Shown in pieces: positions 51,084 to 62,458 of a stretch of 64,000 nucleotides of DNA. The notes under the pieces are model-generated. The model ran no database searches, was not told the origin of the DNA, and was given only the letters and a program-made list of their open reading frames with translations. The position numbers and the translations under genes were made by a program. Position 1 is the stretch's first letter, and each line of letters opens with the position of its first letter. Source of the stretch: Agrocybe praecox (lineage: Eukaryota; Basidiomycota; Agaricomycetes; Agaricales; Agrocybaceae); contig OZ024852.1 in assembly GCA_964017145.1 (NCBI GenBank), positions 434,001 through 498,000 on the forward strand, written 5' to 3'.

Positions 51084-54000
51084 TCACAAGGGATAGCTAA
51101 AGCTATCATCCATACTCTGGGATTGGGACCCGTACCCGCATTGCGATTCCAGACTTATGAGAGGAGGAAAGACAGGTTTTCGTCCATCAGCTAGAGCTTC
51201 CCTGGCTGATTCTTGTATTTCTCTTGTTCGGTCTGAATCCACACCAGCACCTTTCTCATCGTAGACAGGATCGAACAGAGCCATCTCAACATGGCGCGAG
51301 GGTCTACAAACGGTGGAGACTAGAGCAGCAGCAATTTCATCCGTAGTAGAAGTGATGGGCAAGGGTGCAACAGGTTTCGATGGGACTTCAGTGATGATGG
51401 ATAAGTCTTCGCCTTTCTGTTTTCTTTCCAATCTTCCTTTTTGTCTGGATCGCTTTTTGAAATACTTCGGATGGACTCGATCTGGAAACGATATGCTTAA
51501 TCTCTCGGCGATGTCTATTCGTTCCTTGTTCAACTTAATGCTTTCGTTATTAGAGGTTGGTACAGTGACTGTCGCAACAGTTTCTATGTTTAGAACGTCA
51601 AAAAGCGGAGAATCGTGGTCGCTCGGACCAGCAATTGGGGGCCTGCAGACGGGTTTGAAAGAAGTAGGGACCTGGACGGGCGATTTCGATTTCTTGCACG
51701 GATATTCAGATGGATCATCTTCTAATCTGGATCGCTTCCTCGAAGATGGGGTTGAAGCCATGAAATCATAGCATGCATCTTCAATTACACCTTGAGCTTT
51801 GTCGTTCTTTTCTTTCCTGGATTTACTTGAGTTTGGACTGGGCTTTGCAGAATGACTCGGAAACACCAGGGCCCTAGGTTTCTGGAAAGTCAACGGCCCA
51901 TTCACGCTTTTCTTCCGTGTTAATACAAGAGGTGGGACGGAATGCTCCCCAATATCTCCTGGTGCTGGCACTATGGGTGACGAGGATAAACATATGGGAG
52001 ACGCAAGACTATAACCAGTGCTCTTCCGAATTAACGGCTTCAGTGGGGCTTGTCGTGTAGAGGGTGTGACAAGAGGATGACGAGAAGTAGAGGCAGTTTT
52101 ATCCTTCGAAGGCGAAGATGATGCTGGAGTGAGGGGAAGACGACGCGGCCGAAATGGAGATGAAACAGGTGTAAGTCTGTTCATTCTCCAGTCGCCATTG
52201 TTGGTTATTGGTTCCAAACTCTTCCCTTTATTCGGAGACAAGTCTTTCAAAACTTGTACATTCTCTTCCTCGACGTCCATCGCTTCCTCCTGCGATGGCT
52301 GAGAAGATGTTCGCCATATGTTTTCCTTTCCATAAACATCGACACCTGCCTGGGGGGCAAAGAGCATATGAGCAGTCCTCCCTCTCTCATCACTGTCATC
52401 ATCTGATTCATCTTCGCTTTCCTTCCCGTAGTACCTTTCTGCCTTGACTTTCCCGTAATCATAGTATCTGCCAGAAATCCCTTTGCCTTTATCTGAAGAG
52501 CGCGCATTTCCCCCTTGATTGGTTGACCTTCCGTACCGGCTTTCATTGGAACGCTTGACGCCAAGCAACTCATCAATGGCAGCGTTTTCTGCGTCTCCCA
52601 GATATTCTCTAATCGTCACTAGCTTCTTAGAAAGCTGCCCATCGACGGCCCATTTCTGCGCAGTGGCTTCCACCCCATCGGCACCAACAAGGTTCTTCAG
52701 CGCAACATCAGAATCATTTTGAACTTCGATTGCAAACTGTTTCCTTTCCACAACTGGAAGGTCTTCGTAGAAGTTGAGAACATCGAGATAAGAGTGTTCA
52801 GCCTTCGGGTGCAGACAGGACGAGAACATGCGATCGATGCATGCCCAATCGAGTCCGTGCAGACGTGGGTCTAGGGTATTGGGTACGACCTTCATGGGAC
52901 GAAACATTTTGACGAACGTCTGTAGTTCAGGGAAAGAGGAATGTCGAGAAAGCGGAACGAGCTAAGGAATGGGATATAAGCCAACTACAGTGATATGATA
53001 AGCACGAATAGGAAATACCAGATTGTTGACTTCTTCTCCGTCTAGTAAACGTTCCTTCATTTCTTCCATGTATTCTTGCCATCTTCCTTCGTCCATAGAT
53101 ACTGGATTAATATATACCACTCGGTTTCCCTCATGACTGGTCGCGTTGGCGTAATCCATCCCACTATTGTCGACCACGACGTGTGAGCAGCGGTCAAATC
53201 GTTCGCATGCATGGAATCGGGTTGATTCAGGGTCATCTGTCGCCAATATCTGCAAGAAAGAGTCAGATATATGCGAGAATATCGAGTATTTGTAGCGATC
53301 AACATGGATCTATAATAGTTGAGCGTTCGACTTCTTCCTCGGAGAGATTGAGGATTACCTGTGCTTGGAAAGACTGGGCAATTGCCTTTAAGACATCCTC
53401 ATATCCCCATGTCCATGCATTGATGTAGAAAAAAACATTATCCGGGTATAGTTTCATGAGTTCCACAAGTCCATCGGTGGCAGCTTTCTGCAACACTAAG
53501 GTCAGGGGTTACCGATGAAAAATGAGAGTTAAACACACCTTTGTAGGCAGATTCAATGGAGACATGACGCAAGCGGTATCGAGGTATATAGCCTCTAGTG
53601 TTTTGCTTAGAAAGGGTTCTCTGGCGGACTGCGGCGCCATATATGGCTGCAAGTACGTATTTCTAGATAACGATTCCAAAAACCAGGGTTCCGCGCGAAA
53701 ATCTCCGGTATGCAAAACAGCACCATGTTTTCCTTCGATAAGATACCTATAGCACTGTGAGTATTCGGGCAAAAAACCTAAGGTTTCCTTACATGACCGC
53801 ACCAGGGCAGTGATTCGCGTCAAAAGCAGTAATTGTGACAGTTTCGGCACCGGACAGATCAATCTGAGTCGGCTCGTTCAATGGCAGGACTTGCTGTTTG
53901 AACGGTCAGAGTGCTACGACAGCTTTCGCAGAGAGTTTACGTACCAGTAAGTCCCTAGAGCCCGTGTAATGCGTCGTTCCGTCCAAATCCAAGAATGGGC

Positions 54001-54286
54001 CCACTTTAAGATGAGAAAAGGTTCGCACTTTCTCTGCCCTTAATTCCTTCTCGTGCATGTCTCTCTCATGATATACTTCATGACGCAGAAGCATTTCTTT
54101 AGCATCTTTCGAACAATATACCGTGAATCCGAATGATTTTGCAGATAATCCATTAATGTGGTCCGTATGTGTGTGCGTTAAAAGATGAAGCAAAGGCGGC
54201 TCTTCGAGGTCTGCGGACGCCGCGAAGTCGTCGACCCGGATGCGGTAAGGTCTTACGAATGAATTGAATGGTGTTCCGGTGGGCAT
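51084..54286 (-). CDS. Artemis/SNM1-family DNA nuclease (metallo-beta-lactamase, beta-CASP)
   Basis: Predicted 5' exonuclease/endonuclease for DNA interstrand crosslink or double-strand break repair. The start at 54286 is MPTGTPFNSFVRPYRIRVDD. Metal-binding motifs are HTHTDHINGLS (HxHxDH), DANHCPGAVMYL and LHTGDFRAEPWF, followed by AIYLDTACVMSPLN. The beta-CASP part includes VFFYINAWTWGYEDVLKAIA and FHACERFDRCSHVVV. After RPMKVVPNTLDPRLHGLDWA comes a C-terminal tail of over 500 residues, rich in Ser, Pro and charged residues. It has basic stretches (KKRSRQKGRLERKQKGED) and possibly protein-interaction or regulatory sites, as in human Artemis. The Pro-Asn position and the long tail favour Artemis (DCLRE1C) over Pso2, but the two are hard to separate by eye. 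Six introns are needed, with the tail in one long exon. Confidence 0.85.
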
Positions 54287-54581
54287 GACGTTGTGACTTC
54301 AAAATGGGCAATATCAAAGCTTCATGGTATAACTAGTTCAAAAACAAGAAGCACGGTTGGTTGGTGAGTGGTGGGACGATCATAATCATTGATCATCCGT
54401 TTTCGTGTCACCCATCGTAACGGCGCGTGATGTGATACGCGACGTGTTAAAATGGTACGCGTCAACACGACGAGAGTTATTTCCGGAGCATACATTTTAG
54501 GCATCATTAATATTATATCCGTACTAGTCACTCATACCATTGCACTATAAGTAGCAGTACGTGTAATGATTCGTCTCTCCT

Positions 54582-55090
54582 TCAGAGATTGAGATTGACC
54601 GGAGTGCACCCGAGGGCAACCAAGCCGTTCTAATGCAAGTTCTCTATCAGAGGGCTACTTTAGAGAAAGCAGGCCAAGACTTACAAAAGAATTACCCGTG
54701 CAACAAACTGGCTGTGCAGAGCAGGAACTGCCGGAGACTCCGATAATATTGAGAGGAGAGCAGTGGACTGCGATACGATTGGTATTCTGATTCAACTCGG
54801 TGTATTAAAAGTATTCTGCTTACGACCGACGAGTCCAGTAACATCTCCAAGAACAATCCCGAGAAGGCCAAGAGGACCAGAAACAGGAGCGGATGATGCC
54901 TGTACGTTACTTCTGATAAGACTTTACTATCGTCCATGGGATCTTGGATAGAGCTTACAGCATGAACCGAGTCACAGCAATTCAGGGCTCCCGTATTGCA
55001 TTGGCCCCCAAAAGGACTACGCGGGAGTACACTAGCGGTTGCGAGCATGGGGAGAGCGAGAAAACCGATTGAAGAAAAACGCGAGAACAT
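54582..55090 (-). CDS. Class I hydrophobin 1
   Basis: Small secreted surface-active protein that coats hyphae and fruiting structures. The start at 55090 gives a signal peptide, MFSRFSSIGFLALPMLATAS. The eight-Cys pattern is complete after splicing three introns: [40 protein letters not shown] and NGLVALGCTPVNLNL. The spacing between the third and fourth Cys is long, as in class I. The second intron most likely uses donor GTAAGC, restoring GLVG-LHC. The last exon begins with the conserved asparagine-glycine. First of three related genes on this strand; the others are at 56389 and 58557. Confidence 0.92.
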
Positions 55091-56388
55091 TTTGGCTGTG
55101 AACAGAAATTTGGATAAACGGTCTGTGTGAGGTAGAAACCCGATTTTAGAAAACTGAAGAATCGAAATCCGATGATTAGCCCTTTTATACCATCAGCTAT
55201 CATCCAATACCTGGTTATAAGAGGTTAAAGATGAAGAAGACTACCAAGGCCGTCGAAATCGGCTTAAAATCTAGTGTGGGCTCTAAGGAAGGTATTAGAC
55301 GGACATTCCGGCTTACATGTCGGTGATAATAGGCTGCCTAAACTTTTGATTGGTACTACTTACCTCAAAAGATGCAAAATAGATACAATAGGGCCGAAAA
55401 GTCGAGAATAAGTGGGCGTTCCAGTGATGTCGTTCATCTAGTGCTTTTTATGTACTTCTTTCGGACTATTATAAGCCATTATTTTGGCACACTAGATCGA
55501 GCCGCACTATGATTCTTAGATTGTCGAAACTGTTTACGCCAATAATTTAAAGCTAATACTGGGCGCCTAGATTACAAACCTGGCGTCACAAAACCCCGAG
55601 TCTCTTTCCTTGGCTTTAGTAAACATGCTCAAACAACCTGAAGAAGAGAATATAAAATCTAACGGCTGTTTGTGAGCCTGGAGAACATTAGCATTTGTTT
55701 CCCATGACCCTTATAAGCTCCCCAACTATTCATTGACGACCGCACGGCATCGAGACCACGATTCTCTCGAACATTGGTCCGGGGGGAGGTCCATCTCTTG
55801 AGGGGTGAAGATATCGTGACGGATTAAAACGACGAACCAAATTCGTATCCTCAAAGGTAAGTACAGCTGGCCGCTCACAAAAAAACATCTCGGAAGCGTC
55901 AATTAGGACTTACATATTCCCATTCAAGGTCTTTTCTTCGCAGGTGTTAACGATGATTGTACTGCAATCCAACACGAATGTCAATGGTCGTACTCCAGTT
56001 CCAGTACCGACTCCAGCACACATAAGACTGAGCATTCGGGGAAGTTCTCCGTAACAAGCATGCGGTAACTGTTGAAGTGCAAGAGGGCGAGTTCAAGATT
56101 TCAAGCTCAAGGTGGTTGCAACTTGCAAGGGGGTTCTGGGAGTGGAATCTCAACTTTCTAGATGCCATCCGGTGCCAGGTCATGTGAAGGACATAAGATA
56201 CCACGTGCGAGTACGGAAGGCGCGTCGCGCACATCGGCAACACATCGGATGCAATTTTATCGCTTGACATATTTGGTTCAGTCTGCTAAAACGATTTTAT
56301 AATACGTGCATACAACGCTTCAGTTACAGGATATAGGCTGAGATAGGTAGTGCTACTATTCCATGTATCAATGGAATCAGACACTTGC
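55091..56388. other. Intergenic between hydrophobins 1 and 2
   Basis: About 1.3 kb without a recognisable gene, apart from the hydrophobin 1 promoter at its left end. A minus-strand frame at 55947-56270 has no domain features. Confidence 0.45.
55181..55190 (-). promoter_or_regulatory. TATA box of hydrophobin 1
   Basis: The minus strand reads GTATAAAAGG about 95 bp upstream of the start codon. The same element occurs at similar distance before the other two hydrophobins. Confidence 0.75.
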
Positions 56389-56911
56389 TCAGAGGTTGAG
56401 GTTGATGGGGCTGCAGCCAAGAACAATGAGGCCGTTCTTATAAAATAAGGAGAGTTAGTCGATCTGTCCTTCAATATTAACGGGATTGGCTTACGAAGCT
56501 GTTACCAGTGCAGCAGACTGGCTGAGCAGAGCACGAATTGCCACCAACGCCGATGACGCTGAGAGGCGAGCAGGTAACTGTAAAGGCGTGTTAATGCTAT
56601 TTCTTGCCGCGGTAAATAAGACAAATGTACGTACGACCAACTTGAGCGGTAAGGTCACCAAGGACGACGCCAAGGAGTCCAGCGAGGAGGCCTACAATGG
56701 GGTTAGATGCCTAGTATATAACATTCATATTCATGAGTCAATCAGTCTTAAATGAGATATCGAGGGTACTTACAGATTGAACGGAGTTGCAGCACTGAAT
56801 TGAGCCAGTGTTGCACTGGTTGCTTGGACCACTGTCAGTGCGGGGGAGCACGGTGGCAGTCGCAAGAAAAGGAAGAGCAAGAACAGCAACGGTGGAGGCA
56901 CGAGCGAACAT
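56389..56911 (-). CDS. Class I hydrophobin 2
   Basis: The start at 56911 gives [20 protein letters not shown], a signal peptide. The Cys pattern is [15 protein letters not shown], then (after [15 protein letters not shown] and an intron) [27 protein letters not shown] and [15 protein letters not shown]. This is the same four-exon plan as hydrophobin 1. All eight cysteines are present and no break is seen. Close in sequence to hydrophobin 3, especially in the signal peptide and the last exon. Probably expressed in a particular developmental stage, but the sequence does not tell which. Confidence 0.93.
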
Positions 56912-58556
56912 CTTGTTGGTTGGTTAAATCGAAGGAGTACTAGTGGAACTGGCTCGACTGAAGAAAAGTACGTCCAAATGCCATCCCTTTTATACGTTTT
57001 TTGGATGCCCATAAAGTGATATTACCTCTACATTACATGGACCTGCTTACTACAATGCAAAGGACTCCTGTGCTCTACTCGGACGCCGTCGAAAGCTCAG
57101 CCGTTCCGGTCCTGTTTGCATCCAGCCAATGAGATGGCCCCGCTGTTTAATCTGTCGAGTCAAAAAATCGGTGATAAAAAATTGACATTTTCTAATACAT
57201 GATCTAATACGGATATCCTTTAGCACCGCCAAGTTCTTTGTGCAACGCGATTGGATTGGCTTCTTATTATCATTTCCCCACGTCAACGCCTGTCAGGGAT
57301 CCGTGAGTATGGAGCCAAGATGTCGAACGCTCTTATTGGCCTTTCGCCAATCACGGAGTGGACCTGGGGTGTGTGCCATCCAATTAACGTGTCGTTCACG
57401 CCTTCACGCCACTGTCTCTGAGGTACTACAGAGTATATATTGAGCGGAATGAAGCCAATAGCAAGAATTCAACATTATCTATTGTGTATAACTTTGATTA
57501 AGTACGATGATGTTGTCTGTGTACTGATTAGAAAGAAGTTTCATCCGCGGTCGTAAGTCATGGACATATGAAACTCATGAAAATCTTTCCGAGAGGAAAT
57601 TTCTTTATTGGTCGAGTCGTGTAAGAAGATGTCGGAATTTCTTGTTGACAAAGATCAAAATTTACGAACATATGAGTATTGTCGTTCGACTCGTTCATGT
57701 TACTGCACACACGTGCTCTGGACCTTAATGTCTTCGAAGTATAGTTCGCGGAATGCTACTAGCTATCTCGGGAGTTGAAAGATAAGTTTGGGTTACACAG
57801 CTCTTCCGTTTGATGCGTCTCGTCCAGCCACCTTAATCATACCTCGAAACCCAAGATATTTGACGCATCAGGGGCTTTAGGTGGCATACTCTCAGAGTAT
57901 TACTTCATATGAATACACTATATCACTTTGAAAAATCTTTCTTCATAATGTTGGCCTACACTAATAGTAAGCTCGAGAAAATGCGAGTCGTATGGTCCAG
58001 ACATCGGAAGTGTGGAAGCCGAGCAATTATATATGTTTTCCAAGGATCACTAGTGTCTGCTTCTCGAGAAAAGAACTCCGGGCGTTAAACATATTCCGTG
58101 CGATGCACGAGAAAAAACATACAAGTTCCCCGCAAACGGCTAGGCTCTGCTAGGCTACCGAACCCTGTGTAAAATTCCAATAAAATTTAGTTCCGCTTCG
58201 TTCAATGCCGTTGGCTATTAATGAATTTCTAAATATATAACTCGCAAACGATCGAGGTTTGCATGGCCAAGACTAGCTAAGATCGGCGCCTGAAATAGAA
58301 GTTTACACCGCCCAACTTTACTATACACTGTCTTTTTGGCTCAAATACAAACGGCACTTTCAAAATATGTATTTTCCAGTTGGAGTAGACAGGATGTCTT
58401 ATAGCACGGTTAACGGAAGATAAAATTTATCAAAATGTTCGCGGAAACTAAAGAACAAGCCAGCCTCATATTTATTTTCCTAAATTACAGCATCATATTC
58501 CAACGGCCTTTTGTAGAAGTTGATATCACCAATCCTAAGTTTGAAACAGCGGCTGT
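56912..58556. other. Intergenic between hydrophobins 2 and 3
   Basis: About 1.6 kb, AT rich. No gene-like frames beyond short ones. It contains the hydrophobin 2 promoter at its left end. Confidence 0.45.
56985..56995 (-). promoter_or_regulatory. TATA box of hydrophobin 2
   Basis: The minus strand reads GTATAAAAGGG about 75-85 bp upstream of the start codon at 56911, matching the elements before hydrophobins 1 and 3. Confidence 0.75.
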
Positions 58557-59084
58557 TCAAAGGTTGAGGTTGATTGGGGAGCATCCAAGAGCGATAATGC
58601 CGTTCTATAATGCACACAACGGATACATGAGTTACGATGTATTATTTCAGACTGCAGACCACTTACGAAAGAGTTGTCGGTGCAGCAGACTGGTTGAGCG
58701 GAGCAAGAGTTCCCTGCGATTCCAATAGCGGTAATTGGGGAGCAAGTCACTGTTCATAGTAATGTCATTAACAGATCGTCCGGAATATTTTTAGGGGATA
58801 GTTTACTTACCTCCAACGAGGCCAGTAACAGTGCCGACGACGACGCCCAAGAGACCGAGCAATCCAGCAATAGAGCTGGAGCTTGCCTATTTGAGGAAAG
58901 AAGAAACTTCAATTGCAATGGCCCATATAATTGAATAAATTCTGCTTACAGCTTGGGTGGAGTTACAGCACTGAAGCGAACCAGTGTTGCATTGGTTGGA
59001 TGGAGCGTCGTTGCGGGGGATGGCATTGGCAGCCGCAAGGAGAGGGAGAGCGAGAACAAAGACGGAGGATGCACGAGCGAACAT
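58557..59084 (-). CDS. Class I hydrophobin 3
   Basis: The start at 59084 gives MFARASSVFVLALPLLAAAN, a signal peptide. The Cys pattern is QCNTGSLQCCNSTQA, then after SIAGLLGLLGVVVGTVTGLV and an intron VTCSPITAIGIAGNSC, AQPVCCTDNSF and [15 protein letters not shown]. Four exons and eight cysteines are all present. The final exon is almost the same as in hydrophobin 2, pointing to tandem duplication. It should be secreted and self-assemble at air-water interfaces, as known for class I hydrophobins. Confidence 0.93.
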
Positions 59085-59175
59085 CTTGTAGTAGTAAAAA
59101 AGGTTGCTTGGAGAATTTGGAGGTAAGTAAAACTGGGTTGTTTACTGAGCTGAAGAATCGACCCCCCCATCGAAG

Positions 59176-59187
59176 CCCTTTTTATAC
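59176..59187 (-). promoter_or_regulatory. TATA box of hydrophobin 3
   Basis: The minus strand reads GTATAAAAAGGG about 95 bp upstream of the start codon at 59084. Confidence 0.75.
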
Positions 59188-59895
59188 AGTTTATTCCAAT
59201 GTTTTTTTAGCATTCGACTCGCAAAAGTGGTTAGACGAGGTACCGACACTATACATACATTCAGCACGTGATATCTAAATTTAAAGCTGGGTACTTATAT
59301 ATTTTATTTATCTCTGAGAAGAACTGTCAGTTGTCATAATTCGTAAGTGAAATGTGAGAAAATATGCAGATGTCGGACAGATTTGTTTCCAGAACTTCCG
59401 TTCATCATATCATCGAGGCGTTTTGTATGTTAAAATCCTGTGCGATTGGTTCTTTCTTTTTCCGCCGCCTATTGGCCACACAGATATTTAATATATCCAT
59501 ACAGTGCCGGTCACCACCTCCCTGATAACTCCAGTTCGGCACAAGAAATTTTCTGTAGATTTTTTCCTATTTTATTTGGGGAGAAACCCATCTAAAAAAA
59601 CGCAATTTCCGTCGAGTTCCCATTTTTTTCCCCACGGTATTTCACTTTCTTGAGCGAGAAAAAATAAATCCGGTTCCAAAACGGAATTGTTTTAAGTTGA
59701 CTGGACAGAAAATGTTGAAATTCGCGTGCTTTTTGAAGAAATGCCTTGCCGCCCGTTCCGATAACTTGCCTAATTAGACAGCTAGTATCTTCCAATTAGG
59801 ATGTACCTAACCCTAGGATTGGGTTTATTTTACTTTTTCGGGGGTCGAAATGTTCAAATCATGTCCAATCAACACAAAAATCACACTGTTGATCA

Positions 59896-59925
59896 CTCAG
59901 GATGACGAGACCTCGTCATTCTGAG
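59896..59925. repeat. Short near-perfect palindrome
   Basis: Two 14-base arms (59896-59909 and 59912-59925) are inverted copies with one mismatch, separated by the two bases AC. In single-stranded form it would fold into a stable hairpin. No gene context explains it. Confidence 0.8.
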
Positions 59926-61162
59926 CACATCTAGGCAGTTTTCAGGAAAATTGGGGTGCCGGAGGAAATGTAGTTTTTAATAGTATGTTTTGGTTTGCTT
60001 ACTGCCAAATCACTGTCAGTGAGCGCGAGGTGGTGACGCGCACTGTACGTCCAATTCATTTCATACACTCATGTCGCCTGCGATTGGATATCGTTGACGG
60101 TGCGCGAATATGACGCAGTTGAACCTCCATCCATTCCACCTGCCGTCATAGGCAAGTCCATTTTGCTTGGTCACCCAAAGGATATATAGTTAGGCCGAAC
60201 AGAGATCGTAGGAGCGCGGCCAATGAGCGTTCGTTCGAAGGAAGGTCCATTTTTTAATTTGCTAAAGTAGTAAAACAACCATGTTGAAGTGGTGCACATA
60301 TACATCTATTTCGAGGCAGACGGCAACATCATTGTTGGCCCAGCCAATTACAAGCATATTACTTACTCAAGTTTTGCCGTAACTCTCGGCTTGGAAATCA
60401 TGAATCACCAACAACATCATCCCCTTAGACAGGCCGTCAGAAATTTTAAAGGTGGTTGACATCTATCAATCATGATTATGTCTAATTCGGTTTCTATGCT
60501 TACACCCACTTGAGTAAATATTTTCCACGAATCAGCGGTAGAACGGAGGTGGTTCAACTCACACGCAGCTTCGTGTGGGACCAAATATGTCAGTTAAATT
60601 CTCCATTGTGATTAGTTCTTCAAGTTTTCTGCACGATGGCAGCCCAGTCTGCTGAGCATCGAGCACCCCGACTTAATGGATAAGTACAATGTAGCGGAGC
60701 CAGGAAATGGGTTATGTTAGTAATCTTGCTATGTTTGCTAATATATTTTTACCTTCATTTATATAAAACTTGCGTAAAACCCTCTGTACATTACTCTTGT
60801 ATAGTAGCTTATCATTCGAATAATAGAACGCAGCTCATGGTTCCCAGATATATAGCTATTATCATATAACATACAAGTACAAAAGCCATCGTGGAGGTAG
60901 TAAGTAAGTAGCATTATCGGGAGCTGTCTTATACCCTCTAAGGGCATGCCTACCCGTCCCCTTGTACTTGAAAATCGGTCGGACCAAGAAGACAAGGGTG
61001 TATTCGTGCATCCAGAGAAAGTATCTACCGTCTTCAGTACACGAAGTTAATCTAAATACAGTACTAACCCGGGCTTGCCGCCGGCGCCGAAAATCAATTT
61101 AAAAATCAATGAATTTTCTGTGCAGATGTTCGCAAACCTTGCTATTGTTTAAATGTTCGGAT

Positions 61163-62119
61163 TCATTGACCTTTATGAACTAATAGAAAATTCGATGATA
61201 TCTCTAAATCTTCCGCAGTCATCCGACTAGGAGAGAACATAGATTCGACGACATCCCAACAATCAAAGACGCACCTCACTGGACGAACAAGTCGATAATC
61301 TCCCACCATTTTCTGGACAAATGACCACGGTAATTGTACTCCATCCCCAGCGGAAAAGACAACGGAGGTAGTAGGCATAAATTTGGCGACGCCTCGTATC
61401 GGTATCCGCGGTAAGTACTCGAGTACGTATGTATTTCTAGACTCTAGAGCACACCGCGTAAAACTTGTCAGCCAAGAAGTCGGTCCAAGAAAAGCGCTCG
61501 CCTCGCGCTCGCTCATCCCAATGCCTTTGATCCCATAGTGACCCCTTCTGCAAGGACTTGGAGGAACTACAAGAGGCCCGCGATCGACGTCGGTGCGGGG
61601 GTTCGGAGTGTAATTATTAGACTGGGCGTCCCGAATATATTCTCTCTCCGGAACATGTTCGATACCCAGAATCATACGATAACTGGCTGGCCACAATCCT
61701 GGAGCCCCATTCGTAGCGGAGCCACAAATTAAAACCCCTCGCACATGGATTCCGAGGGTTCTTTGGGCCCCCAGAAATCAGAATCAGGAACACAACAGAA
61801 TATTTACCGACATAAGCGCAAGAAAAGCCAACCAACCAACCAAACTCACTCACCTTCATCAAACCAGTGTTGCTAGACATTATTGATGCTCCACATGAGA
61901 AATCGTATTATATTCTGCGAAAAACGTTGTTCAGTGCGGCACGTTAACAATCTAGAGCGTACTAGACACAGGGGAAGAAGCTGGTAACTTCCAGACTTCA
62001 CTAGAAGCATCGACCAGGGACACATCGAGTCTCGACGAGGGGGAGCTATTATCAGAGTGCACCGCAGTGAAAGACACGGTGATACAGAGAATTGCGGCGG
62101 GCAGTGTTTTGTATTGCAT
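61163..62119 (-). other. Orphan locus with possible secreted protein, structure unresolved
   Basis: Two pieces can be seen on the minus strand. At 62119 a frame starts MQYKTLPAAILCITVSFTAV, which looks like a signal peptide, and continues to a stop at about 61953. At about 61744-61163 an open frame of 193 codons without an ATG at its start includes PGLWPASYRMILGIEHVPER, PRIPIRGVAKFMPTTSVVFS and DYRLVRPVRCVFDCWDVVES. A short frame between them (MSSNTGLMK, 61880, ending in a good GTGAGT donor) could be an exon, but the phases tried do not connect all three pieces without a stop. It may be a multi-exon gene with an unusual splice site, a decayed gene, or two separate genes. No family was recognised. 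Confidence 0.35.
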
Positions 62120-62458
62120 CTTTTTTTCAAACAGTAATCAACAATGTAATGACAGTGGCGGAGATTGATTGAAGTCCTGGAAATAATAAGGGACTTGATT
62201 ACCAAACAATTTAACTGAAGGGAAACTCCCTTTTTTTTTTAGGACAATTTAATTTTGGAAAACATCGATCTCGGCGAGAAGCGAAGGTTATCTCTTATAT
62301 ATATCATAGCTTGTAATGGATCGAGACGCAGATCTTTTAATTCGGAAATATTTTCTATGGTCGTCGGGGAAGAGCAGGAACTGTTCAACGGCACCAACAA
62401 GCGAAAAGAGAAAAAAAAAAGTAAATTTGACTAGTATGATCTCTGATACATGTGTTGC
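62120..62458. other. Intergenic before the GCV1 stop
   Basis: This 339 bp spacer between the orphan locus and the T-protein stop contains homopolymer runs of T and A near 62231 and 62411. No feature was identified. Confidence 0.4.

Larger units (their letters stand above)
59085..61162. other. 2 kb intergenic region without gene
   Basis: AT-rich sequence with only short frames (59592-59795 and 60759-60995, minus). It holds the hydrophobin 3 promoter and a near-perfect inverted repeat at 59896-59925. No transposon or tRNA gene was recognised. Confidence 0.45.

Noticed and set aside
51313..51771. 152-codon plus-strand frame inside the Artemis-like tail exon.
   Set aside because: It is antisense to the long coding exon and lacks any domain or signal.
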